This document shows, one piece after another, positions 9,423 to 19,803 of a DNA stretch of 34,657 nt (its first letter is position 1; the number at the start of each line of letters is the position of its first letter). Source of the stretch: Solirubrobacterales bacterium (lineage in GTDB: Bacteria; Actinomycetota; Thermoleophilia; Solirubrobacterales; 70-9); NCBI GenBank assembly GCA_018883025.1, contig VEQW01000005.1, positions 1 through 34,657 on the forward strand. Direction: 5' to 3'. A model generated the notes under the pieces. The model ran no database searches and had not been told where the DNA came from. It was given only the letters and a program-made list of their open reading frames with translations. The translations under genes and the position numbers were made by a program.

Positions 9423-10045
9423 GCGAGGGCTTCTTCGGTCGCTTCCCCGTCGGTCTCGGGAGGGGACCAGGTCTCGCCCCTGCGGAGCGCCCCGAGTGCC
9501 GCCTTGCGCTGGTCCGGAGTGGCCCTGTCGAGGATCAGGATCCCATCCAGGTGATCGAGTTCGTGCTGAAGGATTCGGGCCGGCAGGCCCTCGAGCTCGA
9601 GTCGGACCTCGGCACCCGAAAGGTCCAGTCCGGTGAAGCGGCCGGCTACCGGACGAGCGACGTCGACGGCGATTCCCGGAATGCTGAGGCACGCTTCCTG
9701 CATCTCGTCGAGCTCCTCCGAGAGCCACTCGACCTCCGGGTTGACCAGGGCGGTAGGGGCCTCCTCACCGGGTGGCTCGATCACCAGGAGCCTCCTCAAG
9801 CGACCGACCTGGTTGGCCGCGAGTCCACAGCCGATCGCGTCCCGCATCAGGCTGACCATTTCCTCTGCCTCGGCTTCCAGGGCGGTGCCGAACTCGGTGA
9901 TCTCCGAGGCCCGGCTCTTCAACAGTGGGTCGCCGAAACGGACGATGCGGGACATCGCAGCCTCGCGTCGACGGGCCCTCTCCGCCTGCTCCTCGGCGCT
10001 CTCCCCTGCCTCCTCTTCCGGCTCGATCCGCTCTTCCTCACTCAT
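9419..10045 (-). CDS. def: Peptide deformylase with ~30 aa acidic/charged N-terminal extension
   Basis: GCGLAANQVG, EACLSIPG, LQHELDHLDG. Start set to ATG 10045 because a candidate -10 (TACACT) lies 7 nt upstream. Confidence 0.9.
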   Translation of the reverse strand: MSEEERIEPEEEAGESAEEQAERARRREAAMSRIVRFGDPLLKSRASEITEFGTALEAEAEEMVSLMRDAIGCGLAANQVGRLRRLLVIEPPGEEAPTALVNPEVEWLSEELDEMQEACLSIPGIAVDVARPVAGRFTGLDLSGAEVRLELEGLPARILQHELDHLDGILILDRATPDQRKAALGALRRGETWSPPETDGEATEEALA

Positions 10046-10052
10046 CGAGTCG

Positions 10053-10058
10053 AGTGTA
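10053..10058 (-). promoter_or_regulatory. Candidate -10 (TACACT) for leaderless def
   Basis: Minus strand TACACT-CGACTCG-ATG. Confidence 0.5.
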
Positions 10059-10095
10059 GCCGCCGATCGCCCTCGCCCCACCCCCTCGATGACCT

Positions 10096-12288
10096 CTACT
10101 GGGGATCGACGTCGACGCTGAGGACGACTCCTCGCAGCGCACCGTCCGAGCCGAGCTCCTCGACGACCTCCCTCACTGCAGTGACCGCGTCGGACCGATC
10201 TTCGGTCTTGACCAGGATCCTCATCCTGTGTCGGCCGCGCGCACGGAACATCGGGGCGGGACCGAGCAATGCCGAGCCGGGCGGCAGCCGGTCCCCGATC
10301 TCGCGGGCAGCCCGTTCGGCGAGCGCCGAGACCCTGGTCTCGTCCTCACAGGCGAAGACCAGCCGGATCAGGTCGGAATAAGGCGGGTAGTCGAGGGTCT
10401 TCCTTCTTTCGAGTTCCCCCTCGAGGAATCCAGGTGAGTCGTGTGATGAGGCCCTGGCGATCGCCGGCGCACCGGGGGCGAGGGTCTGGACGATCACCCG
10501 CCCCCCGGCCGGGCCCCGACCGCTCCTCCCGGCAAGCTGCGTGACCAGGGAGAAAGTCCTCTCCTCGGCCCTGAAATCCGGGAAGCGGAGGGTCGCATCG
10601 GCATCGAGCACGACGCTCAGGGTCACTTCGGGGAAGTCGTGACCCTTGGCGACCATCTGGGTACCCACCAGGATTGCGCTCGGTGCCCGGTCGAAGCGCT
10701 CGAGGATCTCCCCGTGCGCTCCCGAGGCCCCGGTGTCGGCATCGAGCCGGAAGACCTCCATCGGGGCCATCAGGTCCCTCAGTTCGACCTCGATCCTCTC
10801 GGTGCCGGCGCCGCTCCTGGCCAGGGTTGTGCCCGAACACTCGGGGCAGGAGGGTGGGACCGGTTCGCGATGGGCGCAGTGGTGGCAGACCAGTACGTCT
10901 GGGTCACGATGGACGATCAGCGAGACGTCGCAGTTCGGACAGCCCCAGTGGTGCCCGCACGTCCTGCAGGTGAGCCACGGGGAGAAGCCCCTTCGGTTGA
11001 TCATCACTATCGCCTTCTCGCCCCGTTCCCGCACGGTCGCGAGCGCATCGATGGTCGAGGGATGGAGCGCCCCGGTCCCCGGTGGGGCATCGCGCATGTC
11101 GACGACCTCCACCGGTGGCATCCCGAGTCCATCCACGCGGTCGGGAAGCTCGAGTCTCTCTGCCGAGAGCCAGGTTTCGGGGCGTGGGGTCGCGGTACCC
11201 AGCACGAGTACGGCACCGTTCCGGCGGGCCCTCATCTCGGCGACCCGGCGGGCGTCGTAGCGGGGATCGGACTCCTGCTTGTAGGAGGGGTCGTGTTCCT
11301 CATCCACCACGATCAGGCCGATGTCCTCGAGTGGGGCGAAGACGGCCGAGCGAGGTCCAACGCAGACCGTCGCTTCCCCCCTGCGAAGGCGCTCCCATTC
11401 GTCGTGGCGCTGACCTGCGGTGAGGCCCGAATGGAGGACCGCGACGGTGTCGCCGAGCCTCGCCCGGAAACGACTGACCGCCTGTGGGGTGAGGCCGATC
11501 TCGGGAACGAGGACGATCGCCGAGCGACCCTGTGAGAGGACATGCTCGACCGCACCGAGGTAGACCTCCGTCTTCCCGGAGCCGGTCACGCCGGCGAGGA
11601 GGAAGGTTTCGGGGCCTCCATCGCCTCGATTCCCGAGGGCCCGCTCGATCCGTTCCAGGGCGGCCGCCTGGGCCTCGGTCAGAGGCGGCGCACCATCGCT
11701 CTCGCTGCCGACCTCCCGATGCTCGGGTTCGCGCCGGACCTGCCTCTCCCCGATCTCGACCAGACCCCGGTCGGCCAGCCGCTTGACCGTCGAGGAAGAG
11801 ACCCCGGCTTCTCCGGCCAGCCGTGCCGTGCTCATCGCCCCTCCCCCGAGGATCTCGAGGGCGACCCGCTGCTTCGCTCCGAGCCGGGCGCCGTCTTCGA
11901 GTGCCCGGGAGCCCTCGGGGGTCAGTCGACAGGTCCTCTCGGTCCGCTCCTTGACCCGCCTCCCTCCCACGCCGGTCCCCGGGGGGAGGACAAGTCCCAG
12001 CGCCCGCGCCGGGGTGGAGCAGTACTGGTCGGCAACCTCGAGGGCGATTTCGACCAGCTCCGGGGTCGTCCCCTGACCGAGCTGCCTGATCGGCTCGAGC
12101 AGACGCTCCTCGGGGAAATCGGAGGAATCGGCCACCTCGACGACGACTCCGACCACCCTGCGCCGACCGAAGGGGACTTCCAGGACGGCTCCCGCCGTGA
12201 CCCCCTCGAAGCCCTCCGGAAGCAGGTAGTCGAACGGTCCCCGCAGGGCGCGGGCCGTCGTCAGCGGCTCGACCCTGGCGACTCTCAC
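10096..12288 (-). CDS. priA: Primosomal replication-restart helicase PriA, ATPase motifs present
   Basis: AGVTGSGKTEVYL Walker A, LIVVDEEHD Walker B, zinc-binding cysteines CRTCGHHWGCPNC...CHHC...CPEC, C-terminal helicase motifs GTQMVAKGHDFP and QLAGRSGRG. GTG start. Confidence 0.94.
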   Translation of the reverse strand: MRVARVEPLTTARALRGPFDYLLPEGFEGVTAGAVLEVPFGRRRVVGVVVEVADSSDFPEERLLEPIRQLGQGTTPELVEIALEVADQYCSTPARALGLVLPPGTGVGGRRVKERTERTCRLTPEGSRALEDGARLGAKQRVALEILGGGAMSTARLAGEAGVSSSTVKRLADRGLVEIGERQVRREPEHREVGSESDGAPPLTEAQAAALERIERALGNRGDGGPETFLLAGVTGSGKTEVYLGAVEHVLSQGRSAIVLVPEIGLTPQAVSRFRARLGDTVAVLHSGLTAGQRHDEWERLRRGEATVCVGPRSAVFAPLEDIGLIVVDEEHDPSYKQESDPRYDARRVAEMRARRNGAVLVLGTATPRPETWLSAERLELPDRVDGLGMPPVEVVDMRDAPPGTGALHPSTIDALATVRERGEKAIVMINRRGFSPWLTCRTCGHHWGCPNCDVSLIVHRDPDVLVCHHCAHREPVPPSCPECSGTTLARSGAGTERIEVELRDLMAPMEVFRLDADTGASGAHGEILERFDRAPSAILVGTQMVAKGHDFPEVTLSVVLDADATLRFPDFRAEERTFSLVTQLAGRSGRGPAGGRVIVQTLAPGAPAIARASSHDSPGFLEGELERRKTLDYPPYSDLIRLVFACEDETRVSALAERAAREIGDRLPPGSALLGPAPMFRARGRHRMRILVKTEDRSDAVTAVREVVEELGSDGALRGVVLSVDVDPQ

Positions 12289-12294
12289 TTGGCC

Positions 12295-12300
12295 AAGGTA
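12295..12300 (-). promoter_or_regulatory. Candidate -10 (TACCTT) for leaderless priA
   Basis: Minus strand TACCTT-GGCCAA-GTG. Confidence 0.45.
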
Positions 12301-12328
12301 TGGATGTGCCCGGACGCGGATCCACGGC

Positions 12329-12334
12329 TATCCT
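12329..12334 (+). promoter_or_regulatory. Candidate -10 (TATCCT) for the leaderless PH-domain gene
   Basis: Plus strand TATCCT-CGGCCG-ATG. Confidence 0.5.
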
Positions 12335-12340
12335 CGGCCG

Positions 12341-12823
12341 ATGGGCTTCTCCCTGGACGCCGGTGAAACGGTCATCTACGAGGGCCATCCTTCATGGCGG
12401 GCGATCATTCCGTTCTACCTGAAGGGCGTCGCACTGGCCGTGTTCCTCGCGCTGCTCCTGAGCGTCCTGGGCCGGGGTTTCGTCGACCTCTTCCTGGTCG
12501 TCGTGATCGTGCTCGGAGTCACCGTCCTGGCCGGGATAGCCAAGCGGAGCACGACCTCCTACACGGTGACCGACCGTCGGCTCCATCTGAGCCGAGGCGT
12601 CCTCTCCCGTGAGGTAGAGGAGACCCGGCTCGACAGGGTCCAGAACGTCTCCTACTCCCAGTCACCCATCGAAAGGATCCTGGGGATCGGTGACGTCGAC
12701 TTCGACACCGCTGGCGGCTCGGGCGGATCCCTCTTCGTCTTCGGCGGTGTGGCCGATCCGGGGGGTGTCGTCGAGTCGGTCCGCCAGGGTGGCCACTGGG
12801 GCATCGATCCGGGCCTCGGCTGA
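12341..12823 (+). CDS. Bacterial PH-domain membrane protein (YdbS/DUF304-like)
   Basis: GETVIYEGHPSWRAIIPFYLKG, TM helices, then TSYTVTDRRLHLSRGVLSREVEETRLDRVQNVSYSQSPIERILGIGDVDFDTAG. Confidence 0.85.
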   Translation: MGFSLDAGETVIYEGHPSWRAIIPFYLKGVALAVFLALLLSVLGRGFVDLFLVVVIVLGVTVLAGIAKRSTTSYTVTDRRLHLSRGVLSREVEETRLDRVQNVSYSQSPIERILGIGDVDFDTAGGSGGSLFVFGGVADPGGVVESVRQGGHWGIDPGLG

Positions 12824-12848
12824 GCGGCAGACCGCCGCCTCCGGCCGT

Positions 12849-12854
12849 TAGGAT
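12849..12854 (+). promoter_or_regulatory. Candidate -10 (TAGGAT) for leaderless tkt initiated at GTG 12862
   Basis: Plus strand TAGGAT-GCCGCGC-GTG; the hexamer overlaps the track ATG at 12853. Confidence 0.45.
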
Positions 12855-12861
12855 GCCGCGC

Positions 12862-14889
12862 GTGAACGAGCCGGGCGGACCGAGTGATACCGAGCAGCTG
12901 GCAGCCGACACGGTCCGGACACTCTCGATCGATGCGATAGATCGTGCCAACTCCGGCCACCCCGGCGCCGTAATGGCACTGGCCCCGCTCACGGTCAGGC
13001 TCTGGCAGGACTACCTCAGGTACGACCCGACCGATCCGGGATGGCCAGACCGGGATCGCTTCGTCCTCTCTGCCGGTCACGCCTCGATGCTCCTCTACTC
13101 GATGATCCACCTCACCGGAGTGACCAAGGCGGACGGCAGCCCGGCGATCTCGCTCGAGGACATCAAGAACTTCCGCCAGCTCGGGTCCCCCACACCGGGC
13201 CACCCCGAGTCCCACCTCACCGTCGGGGTGGAGACGACTACGGGTCCGCTCGGCCAGGGGGTTGCGACTTCAGTCGGCATGGCGATGGCGGGGCTCTGGA
13301 AGAAGGCGACCTTCGGTCAGGACCTCTTCGATTACGACGTCTACGTGATCTGCTCCGACGGGGATCTGATGGAGGGGGTCTCGCAGGAGGCCATCTCGCT
13401 CGCAGGCCATCAGCAGCTCTCGAACCTCTGCTGGATCTACGACAGCAACCGGATTTCGATCGACGGGAGCACGGACCTCACCTTTTCCGATGACGTCGGT
13501 GAACGCTTCCGGGCCTCGGGCTGGGCCGTCTCGGTCGTGGAGGATGCCAACGACGTGGAGGCGTTCAGCTCCGCGGTCGAAGGCTTCAAGGCGGAGGCCG
13601 ATCGACCGAGCCTGATCATCGTCCACAGCAAGATCGGCTTCGGCTCACCGAACAAGGTCGATACGGCTGGAGTCCATGGCTCGCCCCTGGGCGAAGAGGA
13701 GACCCGACTGACCAAGGAGGCCTACGGCTGGCCCGAGGACGCCCACTTCCTCGTCCCCGACGAGGTCCCTGAGTTCTTCCGGGATGGGATCGGGAAACGA
13801 GGTGCCGAACTGAGGACTGCGTGGCAGGCAAGGCTCGAGCAGGCGCCTGCCGAGCAGCGGGAGATGCTGGCGATGATGCTCGAGCGATCCCTGCCTGAGG
13901 GCTGGGACTCCGAACTGCCGAGCTTCGAGGCCGGCTCGGAGACGGCCACCCGAAAGGCTGCCCAGAAGGCCCTCCGTTCGGTCGCCCCGAACGTCCCCTG
14001 GTTGATGAGCGGGTCGGCCGATTTGACCGGATCGGCCTCGAGCGGACTCGATCCCGAGGTGTCGGGAACCTTCGAGCCCGGCGAACGAACCGGCCAGGGC
14101 CTCCACCTCGGGGTCAGGGAGCACGAGTCGGCGGCCCTCTCCAACGGTCTTGCCCTCGGGGACATGCGCCCGGTCTGGTCGACCTACCTGATCTTCTCGG
14201 ACTACGCCCGGCCGGCAATCAGGCTGTCGGCACTGATGGAGCTGCCGGTCATCCATTGGCTGACCCACGATTCGATCGGCCTCGGTGAAGACGGACCGAC
14301 CCACCAGCCCGTCGAGCAGTTGCCCTCGTTAAGGGCGGTCCCCGGGCTCGACGTAGTCCGCCCCGCGGATGGCGATGAGACCTCGGAGGCACTCAAGTAC
14401 GCGCTGTTGCGGAACGACGGGCCGACCGCCCTCGTCCTGACCCGGCAGGACGTTCCCAACCTGGATCGTTCCGTCCTGGCCTCCGCCGAAGGGCTGATGC
14501 GGGGCGGTTACGTGCTCTCCGATCCCGATGGTGCCCCCGAGGTGATCCTCATCGCCTCGGGGAGCGAGGTACACCTCGCGGTAGAGGCTGCCGAGGTGCT
14601 CGCGGGCGAAGGGATCGGGGCGAGGGTGGTGAGCCTTCCCTGCTGGGAAGCGTTCGACCGCCAGGACGCCGATTACCGGGACTCGGTTCTCCCTCCGGGG
14701 ATAACCGCGCGGGTCGGGATCGAGCAGGCCTCACCCCTCGGGTGGGATCGCTTCGTCGGGACCGACGGAGCGATGATCGCGATGCACGGGTTCGGTGCCT
14801 CAGCACCTTTCCGGGACCTCAGGACGCACTTCGGCTTCACGGTCGAAGCCGTGGTCGAGGCGGCGAGGAAACAGGTCCGGGGAAGCTGA
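12862..14889 (+). CDS. tkt: Transketolase
   Basis: AIDRANSGHPGAVMALAPL, VICSDGDLMEGVSQEA, YDSNRISIDG, THDSIGLGEDGPTHQPVEQLPSLRAVPGLDV. Track start is ATG 12853; GTG 12862 preferred. Confidence 0.95.
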   Translation: MNEPGGPSDTEQLAADTVRTLSIDAIDRANSGHPGAVMALAPLTVRLWQDYLRYDPTDPGWPDRDRFVLSAGHASMLLYSMIHLTGVTKADGSPAISLEDIKNFRQLGSPTPGHPESHLTVGVETTTGPLGQGVATSVGMAMAGLWKKATFGQDLFDYDVYVICSDGDLMEGVSQEAISLAGHQQLSNLCWIYDSNRISIDGSTDLTFSDDVGERFRASGWAVSVVEDANDVEAFSSAVEGFKAEADRPSLIIVHSKIGFGSPNKVDTAGVHGSPLGEEETRLTKEAYGWPEDAHFLVPDEVPEFFRDGIGKRGAELRTAWQARLEQAPAEQREMLAMMLERSLPEGWDSELPSFEAGSETATRKAAQKALRSVAPNVPWLMSGSADLTGSASSGLDPEVSGTFEPGERTGQGLHLGVREHESAALSNGLALGDMRPVWSTYLIFSDYARPAIRLSALMELPVIHWLTHDSIGLGEDGPTHQPVEQLPSLRAVPGLDVVRPADGDETSEALKYALLRNDGPTALVLTRQDVPNLDRSVLASAEGLMRGGYVLSDPDGAPEVILIASGSEVHLAVEAAEVLAGEGIGARVVSLPCWEAFDRQDADYRDSVLPPGITARVGIEQASPLGWDRFVGTDGAMIAMHGFGASAPFRDLRTHFGFTVEAVVEAARKQVRGS

Positions 14890-14891
14890 CC

Positions 14892-16511
<1,620 letters not shown>

Positions 16512-16526
16512 GGGTCCCTGCCCCGT

Positions 16527-17756
16527 CTAGTCGGTCGAGCCCGAGAGGCTCTCGGCCCGGTCCGTCTTCTCCCAGGTGAAGTCCTCACCGTCCCGGCCGA
16601 AGTGGCCGTACGCGGCGGTCTGGCGATAGATCGGCCGGTTCAGGTCGAGGTAGTCCCTGAAGGCAGCCGGTCGAAGGTCGAACTCGGAAGTGACCAGCTC
16701 GGCGATCTCGCGGTCCGGGATCCTTCCGGTACCGAAGGTGTCGACCATCACCGATACGGGTCGGGCGACGCCGATCGCATAGGCGACCTGGACCTCACAC
16801 CTCCGGGCCAGCCCGGAAGCGACGACGTTCTTCGCCGCGTAGCGAGCTGCGTAGGCGGCTGAGCGATCGACCTTCGAGGGGTCCTTGCCGGAGAAGGCTC
16901 CCCCACCGTGGCGGGCTGCACCTCCGTAGGTGTCGACGATGATCTTGCGTCCGGTGAGCCCGGCGTCCCCGACGGGACCCCCGATCACGAAGGACCCGGT
17001 CGGGTTGACCAGGAGCGACTCGTAGAGAGCATCGCGATCGGCCATCTCGCCGAATCCGGTGTCGAGTACCGGTACGACGACCGATTCCCATATGTCGGGG
17101 CGGATCCGTGTCTCGAGGTCGACGTCGGGGTCGTGCTGGGTCGAGACGAGGATCCGCTCGATCGCGACCGGCTCGCCGTCCCGATACCTGATCGTCACCT
17201 GGGTCTTGCCGTCCGGCCGCAGGTAGTCGACCGCCCCCTCCTTGCGCGCCTCGGCCAACCTCTCGGCAAGGCGGTGGGCGAGCAGGATCGGGAGCGGCAT
17301 CAGGGCGTCCGTCTCGGCGGTCGCGTAGCCGAACATCATTCCCTGGTCCCCCGCACCGGCGGAGTCGTACTCCTCATCCGAGCCGCCGGCCCGGATCTCG
17401 AGGCCGGCATCGACCCCCTGGGCGATCTCCGGTGACTGCTCGTCCATCGAGACCAGGACTGCGATCGAATCGGCCGAATACCGCAGGTCGCCATCGTCGT
17501 AGCCGATCGATGAAACCGTGTCCCTGACTATCGAGGGGATATCGATCGTCGCCGAGGTCGAAAGCTCCCCGGAAACGACGGCCATGCCCGTGTTGACCAG
17601 GGTCTCGCAGGCCACCCGGGCCCCGGGATCCTGCTCGAGGCAGGCGTCGAGGACGGCGTCGGAAATCTGATCGGCCATCTTGTCCGGATGGCCCTCGGTA
17701 ACCGATTCCGAAGTGAACAGGTGCTCGCCTTCGGCGAGGGGTGAGGGATCGCTCAT
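16527..17756 (-). CDS. metK: S-adenosylmethionine synthetase
   Basis: [73 protein letters not shown] 7 nt before the ATG. Confidence 0.97.
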   Translation of the reverse strand: MSDPSPLAEGEHLFTSESVTEGHPDKMADQISDAVLDACLEQDPGARVACETLVNTGMAVVSGELSTSATIDIPSIVRDTVSSIGYDDGDLRYSADSIAVLVSMDEQSPEIAQGVDAGLEIRAGGSDEEYDSAGAGDQGMMFGYATAETDALMPLPILLAHRLAERLAEARKEGAVDYLRPDGKTQVTIRYRDGEPVAIERILVSTQHDPDVDLETRIRPDIWESVVVPVLDTGFGEMADRDALYESLLVNPTGSFVIGGPVGDAGLTGRKIIVDTYGGAARHGGGAFSGKDPSKVDRSAAYAARYAAKNVVASGLARRCEVQVAYAIGVARPVSVMVDTFGTGRIPDREIAELVTSEFDLRPAAFRDYLDLNRPIYRQTAAYGHFGRDGEDFTWEKTDRAESLSGSTD

Positions 17757-17788
17757 CGTGGTTCCTCCGTGGCAGTGGCTTCGATCAC
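17753..17788 (-). other. Candidate leaderless micro-ORF ([11 protein letters not shown]) overlapping the metK start
   Basis: GTG ATC GAA GCC ACT GCC ACG GAG GAA CCA CGA TGA; stop/start overlap ATGA with metK; TAGGGT 8 nt before the GTG; codons 7-9 form the metK SD. Confidence 0.4.
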
Positions 17789-17796
17789 GGTCGTCA

Positions 17797-17802
17797 ACCC
17801 TA
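17797..17802 (-). promoter_or_regulatory. Candidate -10 (TAGGGT) for metK or its micro-ORF leader
   Basis: Minus strand TAGGGT-TGACGACC-GTG. Confidence 0.4.
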
Positions 17803-17816
17803 TTCGGATCGCCCGG

Positions 17817-19121
17817 TCACGGCTTTCGCCCCGCGAAGTCGATGATCAGCGGGACCCCGTCGAGGCCCCACTCCTCGCGCATCCGGTTCTCGAGGTGGTA
17901 GGACCACTCCCGGGAGACCAGTTTTCGGTCGTTCACCTTGATCGAGAACCGGGGTGGCGATTCGCCGACCTGTGCCCCGTAGAGCAGATTGAGGCGGCGA
18001 CCCCTCTTCGAGGGGGGCGGGGTCGTCGAGGCGACCTCGGCGATGAAGCGGTTGAGTTCGGGGGTCGGGACCCTGACTGCCGCCCGGTCTGCGAGCCCGA
18101 TCGCCCGGACGAGGAGGCCATCGACGTTCCTGCCGGTCTTCGCCGAGCAGGTGACCACTTCGGGCCTGAGCCTCAGCTTCCGGGCGACCCGTGCCCGGGC
18201 GTCATCGATATCGGTTTCGGTCTCGTCCCATTTGTTGAGCACTACGAGGGTCGCGCACCCGGCCTTCATCGCCTTCTCCCCGATCCTCAGGTCATCCGAC
18301 CGGACTCCCTCGGTCGCATCGCAGACCAGCAGGGCGACATCGGCGCGCTCGATCGCCAGGTCGGTCCTCATCTGTGCGTACTCGCCGACCGTGCCGGCAA
18401 TCCGCGACCTCTTCCGCAGCCCGGCCGTGTCGACCAGGAGCACCGGGCGGCCATCGACCTCCACCTCAGTGTCGATCGAGTCCCTGGTGGTCCCGGCCTC
18501 GTCCGAGACGATCACCCGTTCGGTCCCGAGCAGACGGTTGACGAGCGACGACTTGCCGACGTTCGGCCTGCCGACGACGGCAACCCGGACGGAGTCCGAT
18601 TCCCCGGGGGTGACCGGGGATTCCCCGAGCAGTCCGGTCACCCGATCGAGCAGGTCGCCGGTGCCGAGTCCATGGGTCGCCGAGACGGGGAGCGGATCAC
18701 CCAGCCCGAGTCCGTGGAACTCGGCCGTGGCGGGCTCGGCGGCAGGGGTATCCAGTTTGTTGACGGCGAGTACGACCGGGTAACCACCCTGCTGGAGCCT
18801 CCTGGCCAGGTCGAGCTCCCCGGAGCGGATCCCGGCACCACCGTCGACGACCATCAGGACCAGATCGGCGTCGTCGAGGGCCATCCCGGCCTGCCTCCGG
18901 ACCTCGGCCGACAGTTCGGAGCGGTCGGAGGAATCGATGCCCCCGGTATCGAGGAGGTCGAAGGCGATCCCGTTCCATTCACACGGGACCAGCTTCCTGT
19001 CCCGGGTCACCCCGGCCTCGTCGTGGACCACGGCCTCGCGTCCGCCAGCCAGACGATTGACGAGGGTGCTCTTGCCGACGTTCGGAAACCCGACGACGGC
19101 GACTGTGGGCCGACCGGACAT
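17817..19121 (-). CDS. der: Ribosome biogenesis GTPase Der (EngA), two G domains
   Basis: VAVVGFPNVGKSTLVNRLAG and VAVVGRPNVGKSSLVNRLLG, two DT(G/A)G, NKLD and NKWD, C-terminal KH-like domain. Start MSGRPTVAVVG at 19121. Confidence 0.96.
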   Translation of the reverse strand: MSGRPTVAVVGFPNVGKSTLVNRLAGGREAVVHDEAGVTRDRKLVPCEWNGIAFDLLDTGGIDSSDRSELSAEVRRQAGMALDDADLVLMVVDGGAGIRSGELDLARRLQQGGYPVVLAVNKLDTPAAEPATAEFHGLGLGDPLPVSATHGLGTGDLLDRVTGLLGESPVTPGESDSVRVAVVGRPNVGKSSLVNRLLGTERVIVSDEAGTTRDSIDTEVEVDGRPVLLVDTAGLRKRSRIAGTVGEYAQMRTDLAIERADVALLVCDATEGVRSDDLRIGEKAMKAGCATLVVLNKWDETETDIDDARARVARKLRLRPEVVTCSAKTGRNVDGLLVRAIGLADRAAVRVPTPELNRFIAEVASTTPPPSKRGRRLNLLYGAQVGESPPRFSIKVNDRKLVSREWSYHLENRMREEWGLDGVPLIIDFAGRKP

Positions 19122-19128
19122 CAGGCGC

Positions 19129-19767
19129 TCAGGTGATTCCGCGCTCGGCCGCCAGTCCCGCGATGCGCTCGACGACCTCGTCGATTCCGAGCTCCGAGGT
19201 ATCGAGTTCGACTGCATCGGGGGCGACTTCGAGCCTGCCGTGCTCGCGGGAGGAGTCGCGCTCGTCCCTCTGATCGATCGATCGCCGAACCGATTCGGCC
19301 TCCTCCCCGGCCTCAAGAGCCCTCCGCTCGGCCCGTACCTCCGGAGAGGCCGTCAGGAATACCTTGAGCGGCGAGTCGGGGCTGACCACCGTGCCGATGT
19401 CCCTTCCCTCGGCCACGTATCGGCCGGTATCGATCAACTCCCGTTGGGCCTGGACCATCACCTGTCGGACCTCCGGGTGGATCGAAACTCGTGAAGCTGC
19501 CTCCGTGACCCGTTCGGTGCGGATCTCCCCGGAGACGTCGATCCCGTCGAGGAGCACCGGACCCGGTCCGGGCACGATCTCGAGCGTCTCGGCCAGCTCG
19601 CCGGTCAGGGTTGCATCCTCCGGGTCGAGGCCCCGTTCGAGACAGGCGAGGGCGACGCACCGATACATCGCCCCCGAGTCGAGGTAGGTGAAGTCGAGGC
19701 GCTCGGCGAGCGCCTTCGCGACCGAGGACTTGCCGGCCCCGGCCGGTCCATCGATCGCGATCACCAT
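19129..19767 (-). CDS. cmk: Cytidylate kinase
   Basis: MVIAIDGPAGAGKSSVAKALAERLDFTYLDSGAMYRCVAL; YVAEGRDIGTVVSPDSPLKVFLTAS. Confidence 0.96.
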   Translation of the reverse strand: MVIAIDGPAGAGKSSVAKALAERLDFTYLDSGAMYRCVALACLERGLDPEDATLTGELAETLEIVPGPGPVLLDGIDVSGEIRTERVTEAASRVSIHPEVRQVMVQAQRELIDTGRYVAEGRDIGTVVSPDSPLKVFLTASPEVRAERRALEAGEEAESVRRSIDQRDERDSSREHGRLEVAPDAVELDTSELGIDEVVERIAGLAAERGIT

Positions 19768-19796
19768 CTCGGTGCTCCCCGGTCGGTCGAAGTCAT
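19761..19796 (-). other. Candidate leaderless micro-ORF (MTSTDRGAPRW*) overlapping the cmk start
   Basis: ATG ACT TCG ACC GAC CGG GGA GCA CCG AGA TGG TGA; TAGAGT 7 nt before the ATG; stop overlaps the first codons of cmk (ATGGTGA); contains GGGGAG, the likely cmk SD. Confidence 0.42.
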
Positions 19797-19803
19797 CGCG
19801 GGC

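Noticed and set aside
11300-12388. 362 aa minus-strand ORF overlapping priA
   Set aside because: Alternate frame of priA with low-complexity R/G/P composition.
17777-17796. TTGACG as a -35 for metK
   Set aside because: No acceptable -10 at 16-18 nt downstream (TGCCAC); TAGGGT upstream fits better.
17757-17816. SAM riboswitch upstream of metK
   Set aside because: Only 60 bp available and no SAM-riboswitch-like structure seen; the space is better explained by a -10 plus micro-ORF and SD.
17769-19136. 455 aa plus-strand ORF antisense to der
   Set aside because: Shadow ORF of der; no family resemblance and no initiation signal.
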